Positions 36,013 through 48,387 of a stretch of 64,000 nt of DNA are shown in pieces. The stretch lies in NCBI GenBank assembly GCA_950097015.1, contig CATNEN010000011.1:5916001-5980000 (forward strand), written 5' to 3'. Source of the stretch: Macrostomum hystrix. Taxonomy: Eukaryota > Platyhelminthes > Macrostomidae. The notes beneath the pieces were generated by a model. That model was not told where the DNA came from. It saw only the letters and a program-made list of their open reading frames with translations, and did not search any database. The first letter of the stretch is position 1, and the number at the start of each line of letters is the position of its first letter. The position numbers and the translations under genes were made by a program.

Positions 36013-39000
36013 TCAGTCGAGGTTGAAACTTCGCTGTCGACCCCGCACTCCCGAACTTCGAGCCAACACTGGGTCGCCCTGGCGGCCGTCTGTGGCCGTC
36101 ACTACAATGCGCGGATTGTCGAGCGGCCCGGCTCCATCGCCGCCGAAGCGACCTTTGTTACGATCCTTATCGAAATCAAAACGATCGCTGCCTTTATCAA
36201 AGCCCGAACCACTTCGACCGCTTCTGCTCAAGTCTGAGCGATCTTGGCCTCCGTCAAAGTTCAACCCGCTGCGACCTCCTCTGTTGAAGCTCAAACTGTC
36301 TTGTCCTCTGTCAAAGCTCGCGCCGCCTCGACCGCTTTTGCTCAGGTCCGAGCGGTCTTGTCCTCGATCAAAGCTTGAGCCGCCTCGACCGCTTTTGCTC
36401 AGGTCCGAGCGGTCTTGTCCTCGATCAAAGCTTGAGCCGCCTCGACCGCTTTTGCTCAGGTCCGAGCGGTCTTGTCCTCGATCAAAGCTTGAGCCGCCTC
36501 GACCGCTTTTGCTCAGGTCCGAGCGGTCTTGTCCACGATCAAAGCTTGAGCCGCCTCGACCGCTTTTGCTCAGGTCCGAGCGGTCTTGTCCTCGGTCAAA
36601 GCTTGAGCCGCCTCGACCGATTTTGCTCAGGTCCGAGCGGTCTTGTCCTCGGTCAAAGTTCGAGCCGCCTCGACCGCTTTTGCTCAGGTCCGAGCGGTCT
36701 TGTCCTCGGTCAAAGTTCGAGCCGCCTCGACCGCTTTTGCTCAGGTCCGAGCGGTCTTGTCCTCGGTCAAAGTTCGAGCCGCCTCGACCGCCTTTGCTCA
36801 GGTCTGAACGGTCCTGACCATTTTCTAGTCGACCCGAGCCTAGAGCAGCGAGGTCGTCTTCATCGCGAGCGATTCGACCAAAGCGTGAGAATCGGTCTTT
36901 GTCGGCGTCAAAGCGATCCAGATTTCGATCTAGGTTGCGCGGACTTTGCCTCAGGCCCTTGTCAGAGTCTGTCCGTCCACGTCCCCTCTCGAGGTCCGGC
37001 GGGCTCCTAGACTCTGCACGACCGCGGCTTCTGTCCCAGTCTCGAGGGCTGCGCTTGAGATCGCTTTCAAAGTCTGTTGCTCTGGCTGCTCGCCTGTCAG
37101 AATCAAGGCCTCCGCTTGGCTTCTTGTCCGGCAGTGGCTTCTTATCTGTCGCTGATTTTTCCTGGCTGGGTCGGGCATTCAGACTGCGGCCTGGAATTTT
37201 ATCCGAATTCTGGCGACTCCGATCATCCAGAAGATTCCTGGGACTGCGCTTTTGATCCTTGTCAAGCGGAAGCTCTTCTGCGGCCCTGGTGGATCGCTTT
37301 GCTTCAAGACTTCCACTGACCCGTCTCTCCGGATGCTTCTTGTCGGGTGACTTCTCACTGTCGAGAGTCTTTTTGCGAAGCTTCGACTTGCCAAATGCGT
37401 CCAGCGAGCTCTCACTGTCGGATGAGACACGGCTGGTGCGACTCAACATCTTCTTTTTGTCCAACGGCGCCGGCGACTTGCTCAGCGGTCGCCGCTTTCG
37501 GCTTGCGGCATCAGACGATGAAGATGAACCCGAGGAGCTGGTAGAAGTGGCGCGACCTCGAGACGACTTGGAGCGGTCATTGGACTTCCTTGGGCCAGCT
37601 CGTTTCTGCTCCTGCAGCTTCCTGCGCTTCTTCTCCAGCAATTTTTTATTCTTCTCCTCCTCAGCGCGCTGCTTCTCCAGCAACTCCTGGCGGATGCGTT
37701 CAAAGCTCTCATTGTCGCTGCGCAGACGCAGGTCCTTGAACAGAAATTTACCGGCATCAGAAGCCTGCAGCTCCACAGATTTGTCCTTTTTTAGCCAAGA
37801 ATCGTCTTTGCTGCGCGGAGCGAACGACACCTGAACGGCGTAGGGCAGGCGAACGCAGCCGTGCTCGGGATTGTAATCATCGTGCGACTTCACCGAGTCA
37901 TTTGAGTCGCTGCTTGTTGCTTCGCTCTCGCTTTTAGTCGAGTCACCATCTTGGTCGCTGCTGCTCGGCATTGAACTCTTGAGGCTGGATCTTCGGCGGC
38001 TGAGGCCAAAAACTCCCGCACTGTCGTCGACGGTATCTTTGGAGGAGAACCGGTCTTTGCCTGTCTTTTTCTGTCGTTTTTTGTCTGCCGTCTTGCCGTT
38101 GTCTCGAGCTTTTTTTCGCTCCTCCATTTTTTGCTTTTTGCGCAGCTTCTCGGCCGCCTCAAAGAGAATCTTGCCCTTGTCCTGTGTGAGGCCATCCGGC
38201 ATCTTGTTTGAGAACTGCAGGCGCTGCAGGTACTTCAGAATCTCGTCCATCACCAGGTACTTCGTGACGATGATCTGGAAAGTAAGACAGTTTAGATTGT
38301 GTATTGATTCAAGACTCAGCTATCAATTGGAAAGTATAGGTATCGACTGAAGAGTCTAATAGGTATCGACTGAAGAGTCTAATAGGTATCGACTGAAGAG
38401 TCTAATAGGTATCGACTGAAGAGTCTAATAGGTATCGACTGAAGAGTCTAATAGGTATCGACTGAAGAGTCTAATAGGTATCGACTGAAGAGTCTAATAG
38501 GTATCGACTGAAGAGTCTAATAGGTATCGACTGAAGAGTCTAATAGGTATCGACTGAAGAGTCTAATAGGTATCGACTGAAGAGTCTAATAGGTATCGAC
38601 TGAAGAGTCTAATAGGTATCGACTGAAGAGTCTAATAGGTATCGACTGAAGAGTCTAATAGGTATCGACTGAAGAGTCTAATAGGTATCGACTGAAGAGT
38701 CTAATAGGTATCGACTGAAGAGTCTAATAGGTATCGACTGAAGAGTCTAATAGGTATCGACTGAAGAGTCTAATAGGTATCGACTGAAGAGTCTAATAGG
38801 TATCGACTGAAGAGTCTAATAGGTATCGACTGAAGAGTCTAATAGGTATCGACTGAAGAGTCTAATAGGTATCGACTGAAGAGTCTAATAGGTATCGACT
38901 GAAGAGTCTAATAGGTATCGACTGAAGAGTCTAATAGGTATCGACTGAAGAGTGCAAGAACCTATTTAAAAGGCCAAAATTTGAGGCTTTTAAATTATAA

Positions 39001-42000
39001 GAAAGCGTTTTTCTCGCACATACTTTAAACTTGTGCTTTCATCGTGAGAAGAATGAAATATTTCTAGAAAAGACACAACACATATCTCGTAACGCGTAAT
39101 AAAACTATTCGAAACAATTCTAAAAAATTGAAGGTAAATTTGAACAACACCGAATGAGTTCTTGCGAAAAAAACAATTCTTAGATCAAACTTGGTTTTAC
39201 CTTCTGTTGAAGCCGAATTTTAGTTGAAATGGAGGTGAAGAAAGGCTTAACAGTGTTTGTATTCAAATTCTTGCATCTAGTCAAACTACTTGTAAGTAGC
39301 AACAATAGCATATCACGCATCCACTTAGTCTTACCCCGTCCATTTGCCAGTCGGGTGCCACGCCTTTGCCGGAGATTGACACCTTCAGCTTCACTGGGGT
39401 GTCGATGACGCGGGCAGTCTACGAAGTTTCAGCAGAAGTTAGCATAAAATTACTGTACTGGACAAAATACTTGTACTACACTGAAGAATTTTGATGACAG
39501 AACACTGAAGGACCTTGATGACAGAACACTGAAGGACCTTGATGACAGAACACTGAAGGACCTTGATGACAGAACACTGAAGGACCTTGATGACAGAACA
39601 CTGAAGGACCTTGATGACAGAACACTGAAGGACCTTGATGACAGAACACTGAAGGACCTTGATGACAGAACACTGAAGAATCTAGATTACAGAACACTGA
39701 AGAATCTAGATTACAGAACACTGAAGAATCTAGATTACAGAACACTGAAGAATCTAGATTACAGAACACTGAAGAATCTAGATTACAGAACACTGAAGAA
39801 TCTAGATTACAGAACACTGAAGGACCTTGATTACAGAACACTGAAGGACCTTGATGACAGAATACTTATTGTCAGACAGACCAAACGACAATCAAGTGAT
39901 CGACTGTAGTGACGGTAGAATTCGACATCAAACTGGTACAGAACAAACTGAATTAGACTATTCAGATTATGCTATACGAGCTATATGAATACAACAGAGA
40001 AAAAAGATATGAAGTGAAAGATCTGTAGATATTATGAATGGGTGTTACAACACTTAAGACAATACTCGTGTAGATGATACCTTCGTCGTGTATGCTGTCA
40101 CTTTCTGTGTACAAATTCAATAACTTAATAATGTGAGTTTGCAGCAAGTGTAGAGTGGATGCTATTGTTAAGCAGATGACAATAGGTGGCTGGCTCACCT
40201 CCGTTATTGTGTCTGTTTTTCCTTTCTCAAACTTGCTTTTGTCTTCGTCTTTGAGTTCGATGTCGCAACGTCGGCCCTCTTTGTCAAAAAGCGACAGGTA
40301 GATGGTGGAGTCGGTGCCAGCGAAGTCCTTCCTGCCAGTCTTTGTCACAATCTGGTACTGGGTGGTCTGGCTGTAGACGGCGCCTGATATGAAAGATTAG
40401 ATGGTAGAGGATAATCAAGGATGGTAGAGGATAATCAAGGATGGTAGAGGATAATCAAGGATGGTAGGGGATAATCAAGGATGTTAAAGGATAATCAAGG
40501 ATGGTAGAGGATAATCAAGGATGGTAGAGGATAATCAAGGATGGTAGAGGATAATCAAGGATGTTAAAGGATAATCAAGGATGGTAGAGGATAATCAAGG
40601 ATGGTAGAGGATAATCAAGGATGGTAGAGGATAATCAAGGATGGTAGAGGATAATCAAGGATGGTAGAGGATAATCAAGGATGGTAGAGGATAATCAAGG
40701 ATGGTAGAGGATAATCAAGGATGGTAGAGGATAATCAAGGATGTTAAAGGATAATCAAGGATGGTAGGGGATAATCAAGGATGGTAGAGGATAATCAAGG
40801 ATGGTAGGGGATAATCAAGGATGGTAGAGGATAATCAAGGATCGTAGAGGATAATCAAGGATGGTAGGGGATAATCAAGGATTGTAGAGGATAATCAAGG
40901 ATGGTAGAGGATAATCAAGGATGGTAGGGAATAATCAAGGATGGTAGAGGATAATCAGGGATGGTAGAGGACAATCAAGGATGGTAGGGGATAATCAAGG
41001 ATGGTAGAGGATAATCAAGGATGGTAGAGGATAATCAAGGATGGTAGAGGATAATCAAGGATGGTAGAGGATAATCAAGGATGGTAGAGGATAATCAAGG
41101 ATGGTAGAGGATAATCCAGGATGGTAGAGGATAATCAAGGATGGTAGAGGATAATCAAGGATGGTAGAGGATAATCAAGGATGGTAGAGGATAATCCAGG
41201 ATGGTAGAGGATAATCAAGGATGGTAGAGGATAATCAAGGATGGTAGAGGATAATCAAGGATGGTAGAGGATAATCAAGGATGGTAGAGGATAATCAAGG
41301 ATAGTAGAGGATAATCAAGGATGGTAGAGGATAATCAAGGATGGTAGAGGATAATCAAGGATGTTAAAGGATAATCAAGGATGGTAGAGGATAATCAAGA
41401 ATGTTAAAGGATAATCCAGGATGGTAGGGAATAATCAAGGATTGTAGAGGATAATCAAGGATGGTAGAGGATAATCCAGGATGGTAGAGGATAATCAAGG
41501 ATTGTAGAGGATAATCAAGGATGGTAGAGGATAATCAAGGATGGTAGAGGATAATCAAGGATGGTAGAGGATAATCAAGGATGGTAGAGGATAATCAAGG
41601 ATGGTAGAGGAAAATCAAGGATGGTAGAGGATAATCAAGGATGGTAGAGGATAATCAAGGATGGTAGAGGATAATCAAGGATGGTAGAGGATAATCAAGG
41701 ATGGTAGAGGATAATCAAGGATTGTAGAGGATAATCAAGGATGGTAGAGGATAATCCAGGATGGTAGAGGATAATCAAGGATGGTAGAGGATAATCAAGG
41801 ATGGTAGAGGATAATCAAGGATGGTAGAGGATAATCAAGGATGGTAGGGGATAATCAAGGATGGTAGGGGATAATCAAGGATGGTAGAGGATAATCAAGG
41901 ATGGTAGGGGATAATCAAGGATGGTAGAGGATAATCAAGGATGGTAGAGGATAATCAAGGATGGTAGAGGATAATCAAGGATGGTAGAGGATAATCAAGG

Positions 42001-45000
42001 ATTGTAGAGGATAATCAAGGATGGTAGAGGATAATCAAGGATTGTAGAGGATAATCAAGGATGGTAGAGGATAATCAAGGATGGTAGAGGATAATCAAGG
42101 ATGGTAGAGGATAATCAAGGATGGTAGAGGATAATCAAGGATGGTAGAGGATAATCAAGGATGGTAGGGGATAATCAAGGATGGTAGGGGATAATCAAGG
42201 ATGGTAGAGGATAATCAAGGATAGTATCAAGGATAGTAGAGGATAATCAAGGATGGTAGAGGATAATCAAGGATAATAGAGGATAATCAAGGATGGTAGG
42301 GGATAATCAAGGATGGTAGGGGATAATCAAGGATGGTAGAGGATAATCAAGGATAGTATCAAGGATAGTAGAGGATAATCAAGGATGGTAGAGGATAATC
42401 AAGGATGGTAGAGGATAATCAAGGATGGTAGGGGATAATCAAGGATAGTATCAAGGATAGTAGAGGATAATCAAGGATAGGAGAGGATAATCATGGATTG
42501 TAGAGGATAATCAAGGATGGTAGGGGATAATCAAGGATAGTATCAAGGATGGTAGAGGATAATCAAGGATAGGAGAGGATAATCATGGATTGTAGAGGAT
42601 AATTAGGGATAGCAGTGAACTATCTATGACAATTACGAGTAAATAGCAGTTATTAAAAAATCCAGAATTTTTCCCCAGCACTCAAGCCGGCCTCACCCAT
42701 TCCGTCTTTGACATCCTTGACAGTCCAGAACTCTTTGGCGGGTTCTTCTTCATTCAGCCATTCGGAGATTGTGAATAGCCATTTCTGCCCAGTTTTGATG
42801 TCCTTCACAATCACCTGGTCGATGAACCAGGTTCTTGAGCTGAAAAACATAGAAAATGTGCAAAATTATGTCTAACGTTTCTCTTCATTGAGGTAATTTA
42901 TCAAGTCAAGATTTCTCACCTCTCCCTGTCTGTTCTTATTGTCTTTTTGACCGACTTGTCAGTAGACGAGCGAACGTTTTTAGTGTCCAGTTCAAGCCTG
43001 GAAATAATTGAACATGAGAACTGGTTGGAAGTGAACTCACTGCTCAAGGACACACAGGAAGTGAACTCACTGCTCAAGGACACACAGGAAGTGAACTCAC
43101 TGCTCAAGGACACACAGGAAGTGAACTCACTGCTCAAGGACACACAGGAAGTGAACTCACTGCTCAAGGACACACAGGAAGTGAACTCACTGATTAAGAA
43201 CTCACAGGAAGTGAACTCACTGCTCAAGGACACACAGGAAGTGAACTCACTGCTCAAGGACACACAGGAAGTGAACTCACTGCTCAAGGACACACAGGAA
43301 GTGAACTCACTGATTAAGAACTCACAGGAAGTGAACTCACTGCTCAAGAACTCACAGGAAATGAACTCACTGCTCAAGGACACTCAGGAAGAGAACTCAC
43401 TGCTCAAGAACTCACAGGAAGTGAACTCACTGCTCAAGGACACACAGGAAGTGAACTCACTGCTCAAGGACACACAGGAAGTGAACTCACTGCTCAAGGA
43501 CACACAGGAAGTGAACTCACTGATCAAGGACACACAGGAAGTGAACTCACTGCTCAAGGACACACAGGAAGTGAACTCACTGATTAAGAACTCACAGGAA
43601 GTGAACTCACTGCTCAAGAACTCACAGGAAATGAACTCACTGCTCAAGGACACTCAGGAAGAGAACTTTTTGCCCGCTCTATCGGCTCTATCGACTTACC
43701 GAATCCCTTTGAGATCGCCGAAATCCTCAACGTACAGCTCAAAGACATCTTTTCCACCTGGCTGGAAAACTCCCCTACTGTCGCCTCCGCCTTCCTCAAC
43801 GGGTCGGCGCAGCTCGTGACGTCCTCGAGCTCCGCGGTGGCCCAGCAGGCTGATGTAAACTCGACAGTCGGTTCCAGATGTTGCCTTTCTGCCAGTGTGG
43901 GTGGTGACGAGGATGCCGCGGCCATTGTTAGCGACGCTTCTGGCAGTGGTGGTTGGAGGTAGGCGGATTTTCTCGCGACGACCCGCGCGTAGCCAGCTGT
44001 CAATGTTGAAGTGGTACTCCATACCCAGGGCGTAGTCCTTGACGCTCACCTGCGAATAAAACAACAATTTATCAGGTAATGACGAAAGTTATGGGATTCA
44101 GTTTGAAATTCAGAAAATGAAATTTCCGCACCGACTCAAGCAGCCACCTGTGCCGCTGCGGCTTGGCTTCGCTGCTGCCAGATTTCACCCCCGCCAGCTG
44201 TGCAGGAGCCGCCGCCTCCTCAGCAATTTCCATGGCAACGGTCAGGTCGGTGAGGCGGCCAATTTTCGGTCCGCGAATATGAAAAACCTCCGTGCTGCCG
44301 CTATCGAAAAAGAAGGCCAACGAGCCGAACTTCTTGGCCAGTCGAGCGCGACTCAACGTGTCCTTCTCTCCGCGTAGGGTTATGTACACCTGCATGCACG
44401 AAATTTTACATAAATTAATGGTACACGTACATGGTCTTCAGTTGAAAATTTCTGCGCTCGTACATTGGGGGAGACCAGATGTGCATTCCGGGTTTCGGTT
44501 AGGTCGTAAGAAAGCAAATCTGCATTCTGGATACTGATTGGAGGAGACCAGGTGTACATTCTCGATACTAATTGGAGGAGACCAGGTGTACATTATGGAT
44601 ACTGATTGGAGGAGACCTGGTGTACATTCTAGATACTGATTGGAGGAGACCAGGTGTACATTCTGGATACTGATTGGAGGAGACCAGGTGTACATTCTGG
44701 ATACTGATTGGAGGAGACCAGGTGTACATTCTGGATACTGATTGGAGGAGACCAGGTGTACATTCTGGATACTGATTGGAGGAGACCAGGTGTACATTCT
44801 GGATACTGATTGGAGGAGACCAGGTGTACATTCTGGATACTGATTGGAGGAGACCAGGTGTACATTCTTGGTTTGAGTTAGGTTTGAAGAAAGCTAATAT
44901 TAATTCTGTATTGTTATTGAAGGAGAGCAGATATACATTCTTGGTTTGGGTTGGGTCAGAAGAGAGCAGATGTACATTCGGGGTTTGGGTTGGGTCAGAA

Positions 45001-47283
45001 GAGAGCAGATGTACATTCTGGATTGTGATTGGAGGAGAGCAGATGTGGTGAATAGCGACATAAAGTTCATCTCACAGGTGCAGAACAGGCGGCTTTGATA
45101 TCTGCGCCGGTCTTGATAGTAACTCGGTACAGGCACTCTTTGCTCTCCGGCTTTGGAGGCTGCGGCTTGGGCGGCACAAACGGAACCGGGGCCTCGTAAG
45201 GAATTCGCTTCTTGCCGTGAATCTTTTTCTGCGAATGAGAATAGATTCAATGCTTAATTGTTAAATAGCATAGGAGATCAGTAAAACAACTGTTCCGTTT
45301 ATAGGAAAGTTAAAAAAATCTAGATTTTTACATTTCTAGTCAAGTTTTTAAAGCGGTTAGTGGAGTAACGACAAAAAGTTTCTTTTCTAGAGCTGATTTA
45401 GCCCTTAAAATTTAATTGGTTATTGCTTATACCAATCAATTTTTTTAACTAATTTACCTTCGGAGATAAAGCGATCTACCAATGACCTTCTCGTCAAGAA
45501 TCAGTCCGTATTCAATGTTTTTTATTTGCATTTATTTTTTTAGGTTTTTATTGCTTTTTTGAACTTTTTGAAGCCGTCTATTAACAGTCGGACTACCTAG
45601 CCATTTTTCCGAGAAATTCCCCGCTAGAAATTATTTCACTTACCTCAGTCTTCATCAGGTGCTTCCTATGCTGCTCAATTGTTGAGCACAGGTAGCAGAA
45701 CGGATTGTCTAAAAAATTCAGTCGCAGAATTCAGAAGTATTCAGAATATTTTAAGTTTAATAGGTAAGGATGAAAAACGACTCAGTTAATCTTCGCTCAT
45801 AAACGGATGGTTCTACTATTTAGTAGGCTAATTCCACGACCTATTTTTTGTACTATTTACCTTCGAATTCGCCGTGCGCAGTCGGCGAGTCCTCGTATTC
45901 GCCGGCCCCAGCCGGTGCGGTGAACAGCCGGCCGCCGCTGTCCTTCGGCATCCTGGTGAACATCACCGCTAGATTCCTGGGGTCCGCCGACTTTGCTAGT
46001 CGATGAATTTCTCCTTCGGCTATAGAGATGGTTCGTTTTGGGCATTTTCTAGTTTATAGACAATCTGATATAGGAGATCGACCTGCAGCCAGCGAGGAGG
46101 CAATTCCGCCCATAGCTGACTCCTGAGCACACACTCACACAGGTGTGTACATCTGCCCTGACTTTCTCATCGTCAGGCAGTGTACACTCTCACTGTGCCT
46201 TGAAGGTTGGCCCTCAAGGGCGTGACTTGCGCGGCAAGCCCCCAAGCCTTCTCTCCGCGGCTGCGCCCCAAATGAAAGTGGCCTCGCTGCTTTCTCAGGG
46301 ATCTCAGGGACCTTGGCGCGAGATGCAAACGCATTAACCCTGCCACTGCTACCCGCTTATAGACAATCAGTAAAGATCGAAACATAGTGGCATGGTGGAC
46401 AACTAGTGACCATTTTTACGATATTTACTTTATCCATCGAAAATAATAAAAAGCACATTCAGAAAATTAGTAAATCGCCGCTTTTAATAATAATTTTTTG
46501 TTTGACATTGTTTTTTAAACAAAATATTCAGTTAACTATTTTTGATATATTTATAATTCTTTACCTAGCTTTAAATTATGCTGATGGTGATGAACACAAA
46601 TATATTAAAACAAGAAATAAAAATTATTCTTTTCATGATCTACGTGTGCAAATATTGTGCTAAGTGCAACACAATTATATAGAATAGAATGCTCATAGAA
46701 TCAGGCAGAATGACAGGATGACTATCGCCGGCTTACAATATATTTGATTCAATAATCTACTATTTATAGTTTTAAAAAAAACGTCGTTAAGGTGTCCTGT
46801 GCAGAGTGCATCATGATTTTAACATCATTGGTTTTTTCATACTACGAGTAATATTCTTTTTACACTAGGAAACAAATTATATGCATGTGTTTCCTCAGAT
46901 TTTTTCATAATTCTCATTTTTGTACAAAATCTGGGTTCTCAAAAGTGTTTTTTAATAGAAAGCGTAATAAGAAAATTTACCGTTCTTGATTTCTAGTGAT
47001 ATTGATAGAAAATTTAGAACTCCCACATATAAATAAGTTTTTCCTTAAATTTAACTTCATTGTGTGCAATCAAAATATTTTTTATAATACATCAGAAATT
47101 TGACTATAATGACTCATGACAAGACTTACTTTGAGACTGCTTGATGACAGCATCATACTGTTTCATTTTGTCTAGCTCGTCAACATGATCTTTAAGAAGT
47201 TCCAGATACAGTTGATTGTCTTTACAGAAGTCAGTTAAATTATCAGAATACAACTGAACTTCTCGCCGTCTACTAAACTCCAT
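36013..47283 (-). CDS. Multi-PLAT (LOXHD1-like) protein with repetitive charged tail, eleven exons
   Basis: Exons 47283-47130, 46019-45861, 45708-45644, 45228-45076, 44389-44132, 44049-43700, 42997-42920, 42839-42697, 40383-40199, 39418-39335 and 38274-36013. All ten junctions have GT/AG ends and agree in phase, giving 1296 residues. The N-terminal 125 residues are helical and charged, with a CYLC pair. Three PLAT/LH2 beta-sandwich domains follow: about 160-285 (YRVTIKTG ... VYITLRG), about 308-435 (GILVTTHTG ... GTDCRVYISLLG, TWFIDQVIVKD) and about 460-560 (YQIVTKTG ... GTDSTIYLSLFD). Then come a Ser/Asp-rich region, a coiled coil (ERIRQELLEKQRAEEEKNKK), and a tail with about eleven 19-residue units (DRGQDRSDLSKSGRGGSSF). 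PLAT domains bind lipid or protein at membranes, and LOXHD1 is a stereociliary multi-PLAT protein. The disordered tail is not part of LOXHD1 as I know it. The role is unknown. Confidence 0.85.
36297..36815 (-). repeat. 57-bp coding repeat in the last PLAT-gene exon
   Basis: The unit encodes 19 residues, DRGQDRSDLSKSGRGGSSF with S/N, I/S and A/S variants. Neighbouring units are almost identical in DNA as well as protein, including synonymous sites, which points to recent expansion or gene conversion inside the exon. A frame opposite and one overlapping on + are shadows. Confidence 0.93.
38337..38955. repeat. 23-bp satellite in PLAT-gene intron 10, about 27 identical copies
   Basis: Unit core AGGTATCGACTGAAGAGTCT with period 23. 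I see no internal substitution in the array, so it is the most homogeneous one in the window. The sense (minus) strand has GACTCTTCAG in each unit. Confidence 0.96.
39480..39870. repeat. 24-bp satellite in PLAT-gene intron 9, two monomer types
   Basis: Period 24 with core ACAGAACACTGAAG. A left block and the right edge use GACCTTGATG; a central block uses AATCTAGATT (about 39675-39820). The switch is sharp, as if one variant expanded inside the other. The minus-strand eight-residue-unit frame (SVFCHQGP/SVFCNLDS) is an artefact of a period divisible by 3. Confidence 0.94.
40395..42612. repeat. 20-bp satellite in PLAT-gene intron 8, about 110 copies
   Basis: Unit GGATAATCAAGGATGGTAGA with period exactly 20 for about 1.8 kb. 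From about 42215 on there are insertions of a 10-11-bp partial unit (ATAGTATCAAGG), which recur in a larger unit of about 130 bp. This is the second largest array here. Confidence 0.97.
43027..43670. repeat. 30-bp satellite in PLAT-gene intron 6
   Basis: About 21 copies with core GAAGTGAACTCACTGCTCAA and an AACTCACAG or GACACACAG end. Open frames run through it on both strands (plus strand 42947-43819, ten-residue unit EVNSLLKDTQ; minus strand unit SLSSEFTSCV) only because the period is a multiple of 3 and lacks stops. On the sense strand each unit has CAGTGAGTT, a donor-like string. Confidence 0.95.
44510..45050. repeat. 34-bp satellite in PLAT-gene intron 4
   Basis: About 11 clean copies of core ACTGATTGGAGGAGACCAGG to 44865, then degenerate units to about 45050. 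The sense (minus) strand reads GTCTCCTCCAATCAG|T in each unit. Confidence 0.94.
46090..46360 (-). mobile_element. tRNA-derived SINE, copy 3
   Basis: Reverse-oriented copy of the SINE at 22361. On + one reads CAGGCAGTGTACACTCTCAC, then AGGTTGGCCCTCAAGGGCG and GATGCAAACGCATTAACCC. It lies in intron 1 of the PLAT gene, in the same direction as the gene. Confidence 0.82.
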
Positions 47284-48387
47284 TGCTTTTTTTAATTTTT
47301 TCTATTTTCTATGCTGATGGACTCGATGGAGCCATGAAATATATTATATTGCGAGCACTTTTTTACCCACTAACAATTGTTGTGAATTTCTTATACTTAA
47401 AAAATAACCGACCAAGCAGCTAACTTATTAGCAATCTGATAAGTACAACAATATTTGTGTATTTTTTATTTATTAAAATGTTAAATCATTGCCTATGTGC
47501 TGTCAATGGTCTCTACTTATTTCTTTGATGTCAATAACAAGTAACTTTTGTTTAACTATATAATATTAATCCGGAGTATAGCTTTGTTACTCGAACGCTA
47601 TAATTTTTCTGCGGTCGTTTCGTGCTAGAACTCGATTGCTAGTTCTGTTTAGTGTGCTTATCGAGCGTAAAATTATTCAAAATACAAATTAGCTTCAAGT
47701 TTCGACGTTAGTCCTTCTAAAATAAATTAGTTTCTATTTTTTTGTGCATGCATATATAAACATTTTCTACACAACTTCTACACAATAATAAATATCCGAG
47801 TGTTTTCAGATGAATTTTAGACATTCATGCAATATATGCATGACTACAATTAAAAAATGAAATGCAAGTCCGGTTCTTCATCAGTTTCTTGTATTACGTT
47901 TTTAATGCATTGCTGTACACTCATTTTTAAACATACACACGTGTACTACTTTACAATTTTGCAATGAAAGGAATATTTTTAGCAAGCGAACGGTAGCCAA
48001 ACAACAGGTTGACTAACAAATTTCATGATAACGACAGCCAAAATAATTGACAATTTTCATTTACACTGGATGCCCAGTCAGCAGGGTTAAGTCGAAGAGT
48101 CGATTAGGCCAGAAGATCTCATACTCTAGCTAAATAACTTCAGTCTTTTTAATTATAAAGCCTGGGAAATGTGCAACAAATAGGTTCATTATATCATCTC
48201 GAAATACTTAAAGTCAAGTTTAAAACCGACCCCGCAATGTCGGCTATCGAAAACTATTTTCTGCTAAAAATGGAAATCATTAAATATTCTAGACTAGCAA
48301 AAACTCAAAATTTACAAAGAATAGACTTTATGCAAAAATATGTAAACAAGCTACTTAAAAAGCTGCGTTTGTACAGTTAAAAAACTT
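47284..48387. other. Intergenic region upstream of the PLAT gene
   Basis: AT-rich, presumably with the PLAT-gene promoter. A plus-strand open frame at 48171-48380 (69 residues, Lys/Leu/Ile-rich, ending VNKLLKKLRLYS) starts just after a possible acceptor (AATTATAAAG). It could be the last exon of a small + strand gene, but I cannot assign it. Confidence 0.35.

Noticed and set aside
36375-37010. Plus-strand LSRLDRFCSGPSGLVLDQS repeat frame
   Set aside because: Antisense/shifted reading of the 57-bp coding repeat of the PLAT gene.
48171-48380. Small plus-strand gene of 69 residues
   Set aside because: A possible terminal exon, but I found no partner exon and no family match, so it is noted only in the intergenic entry.
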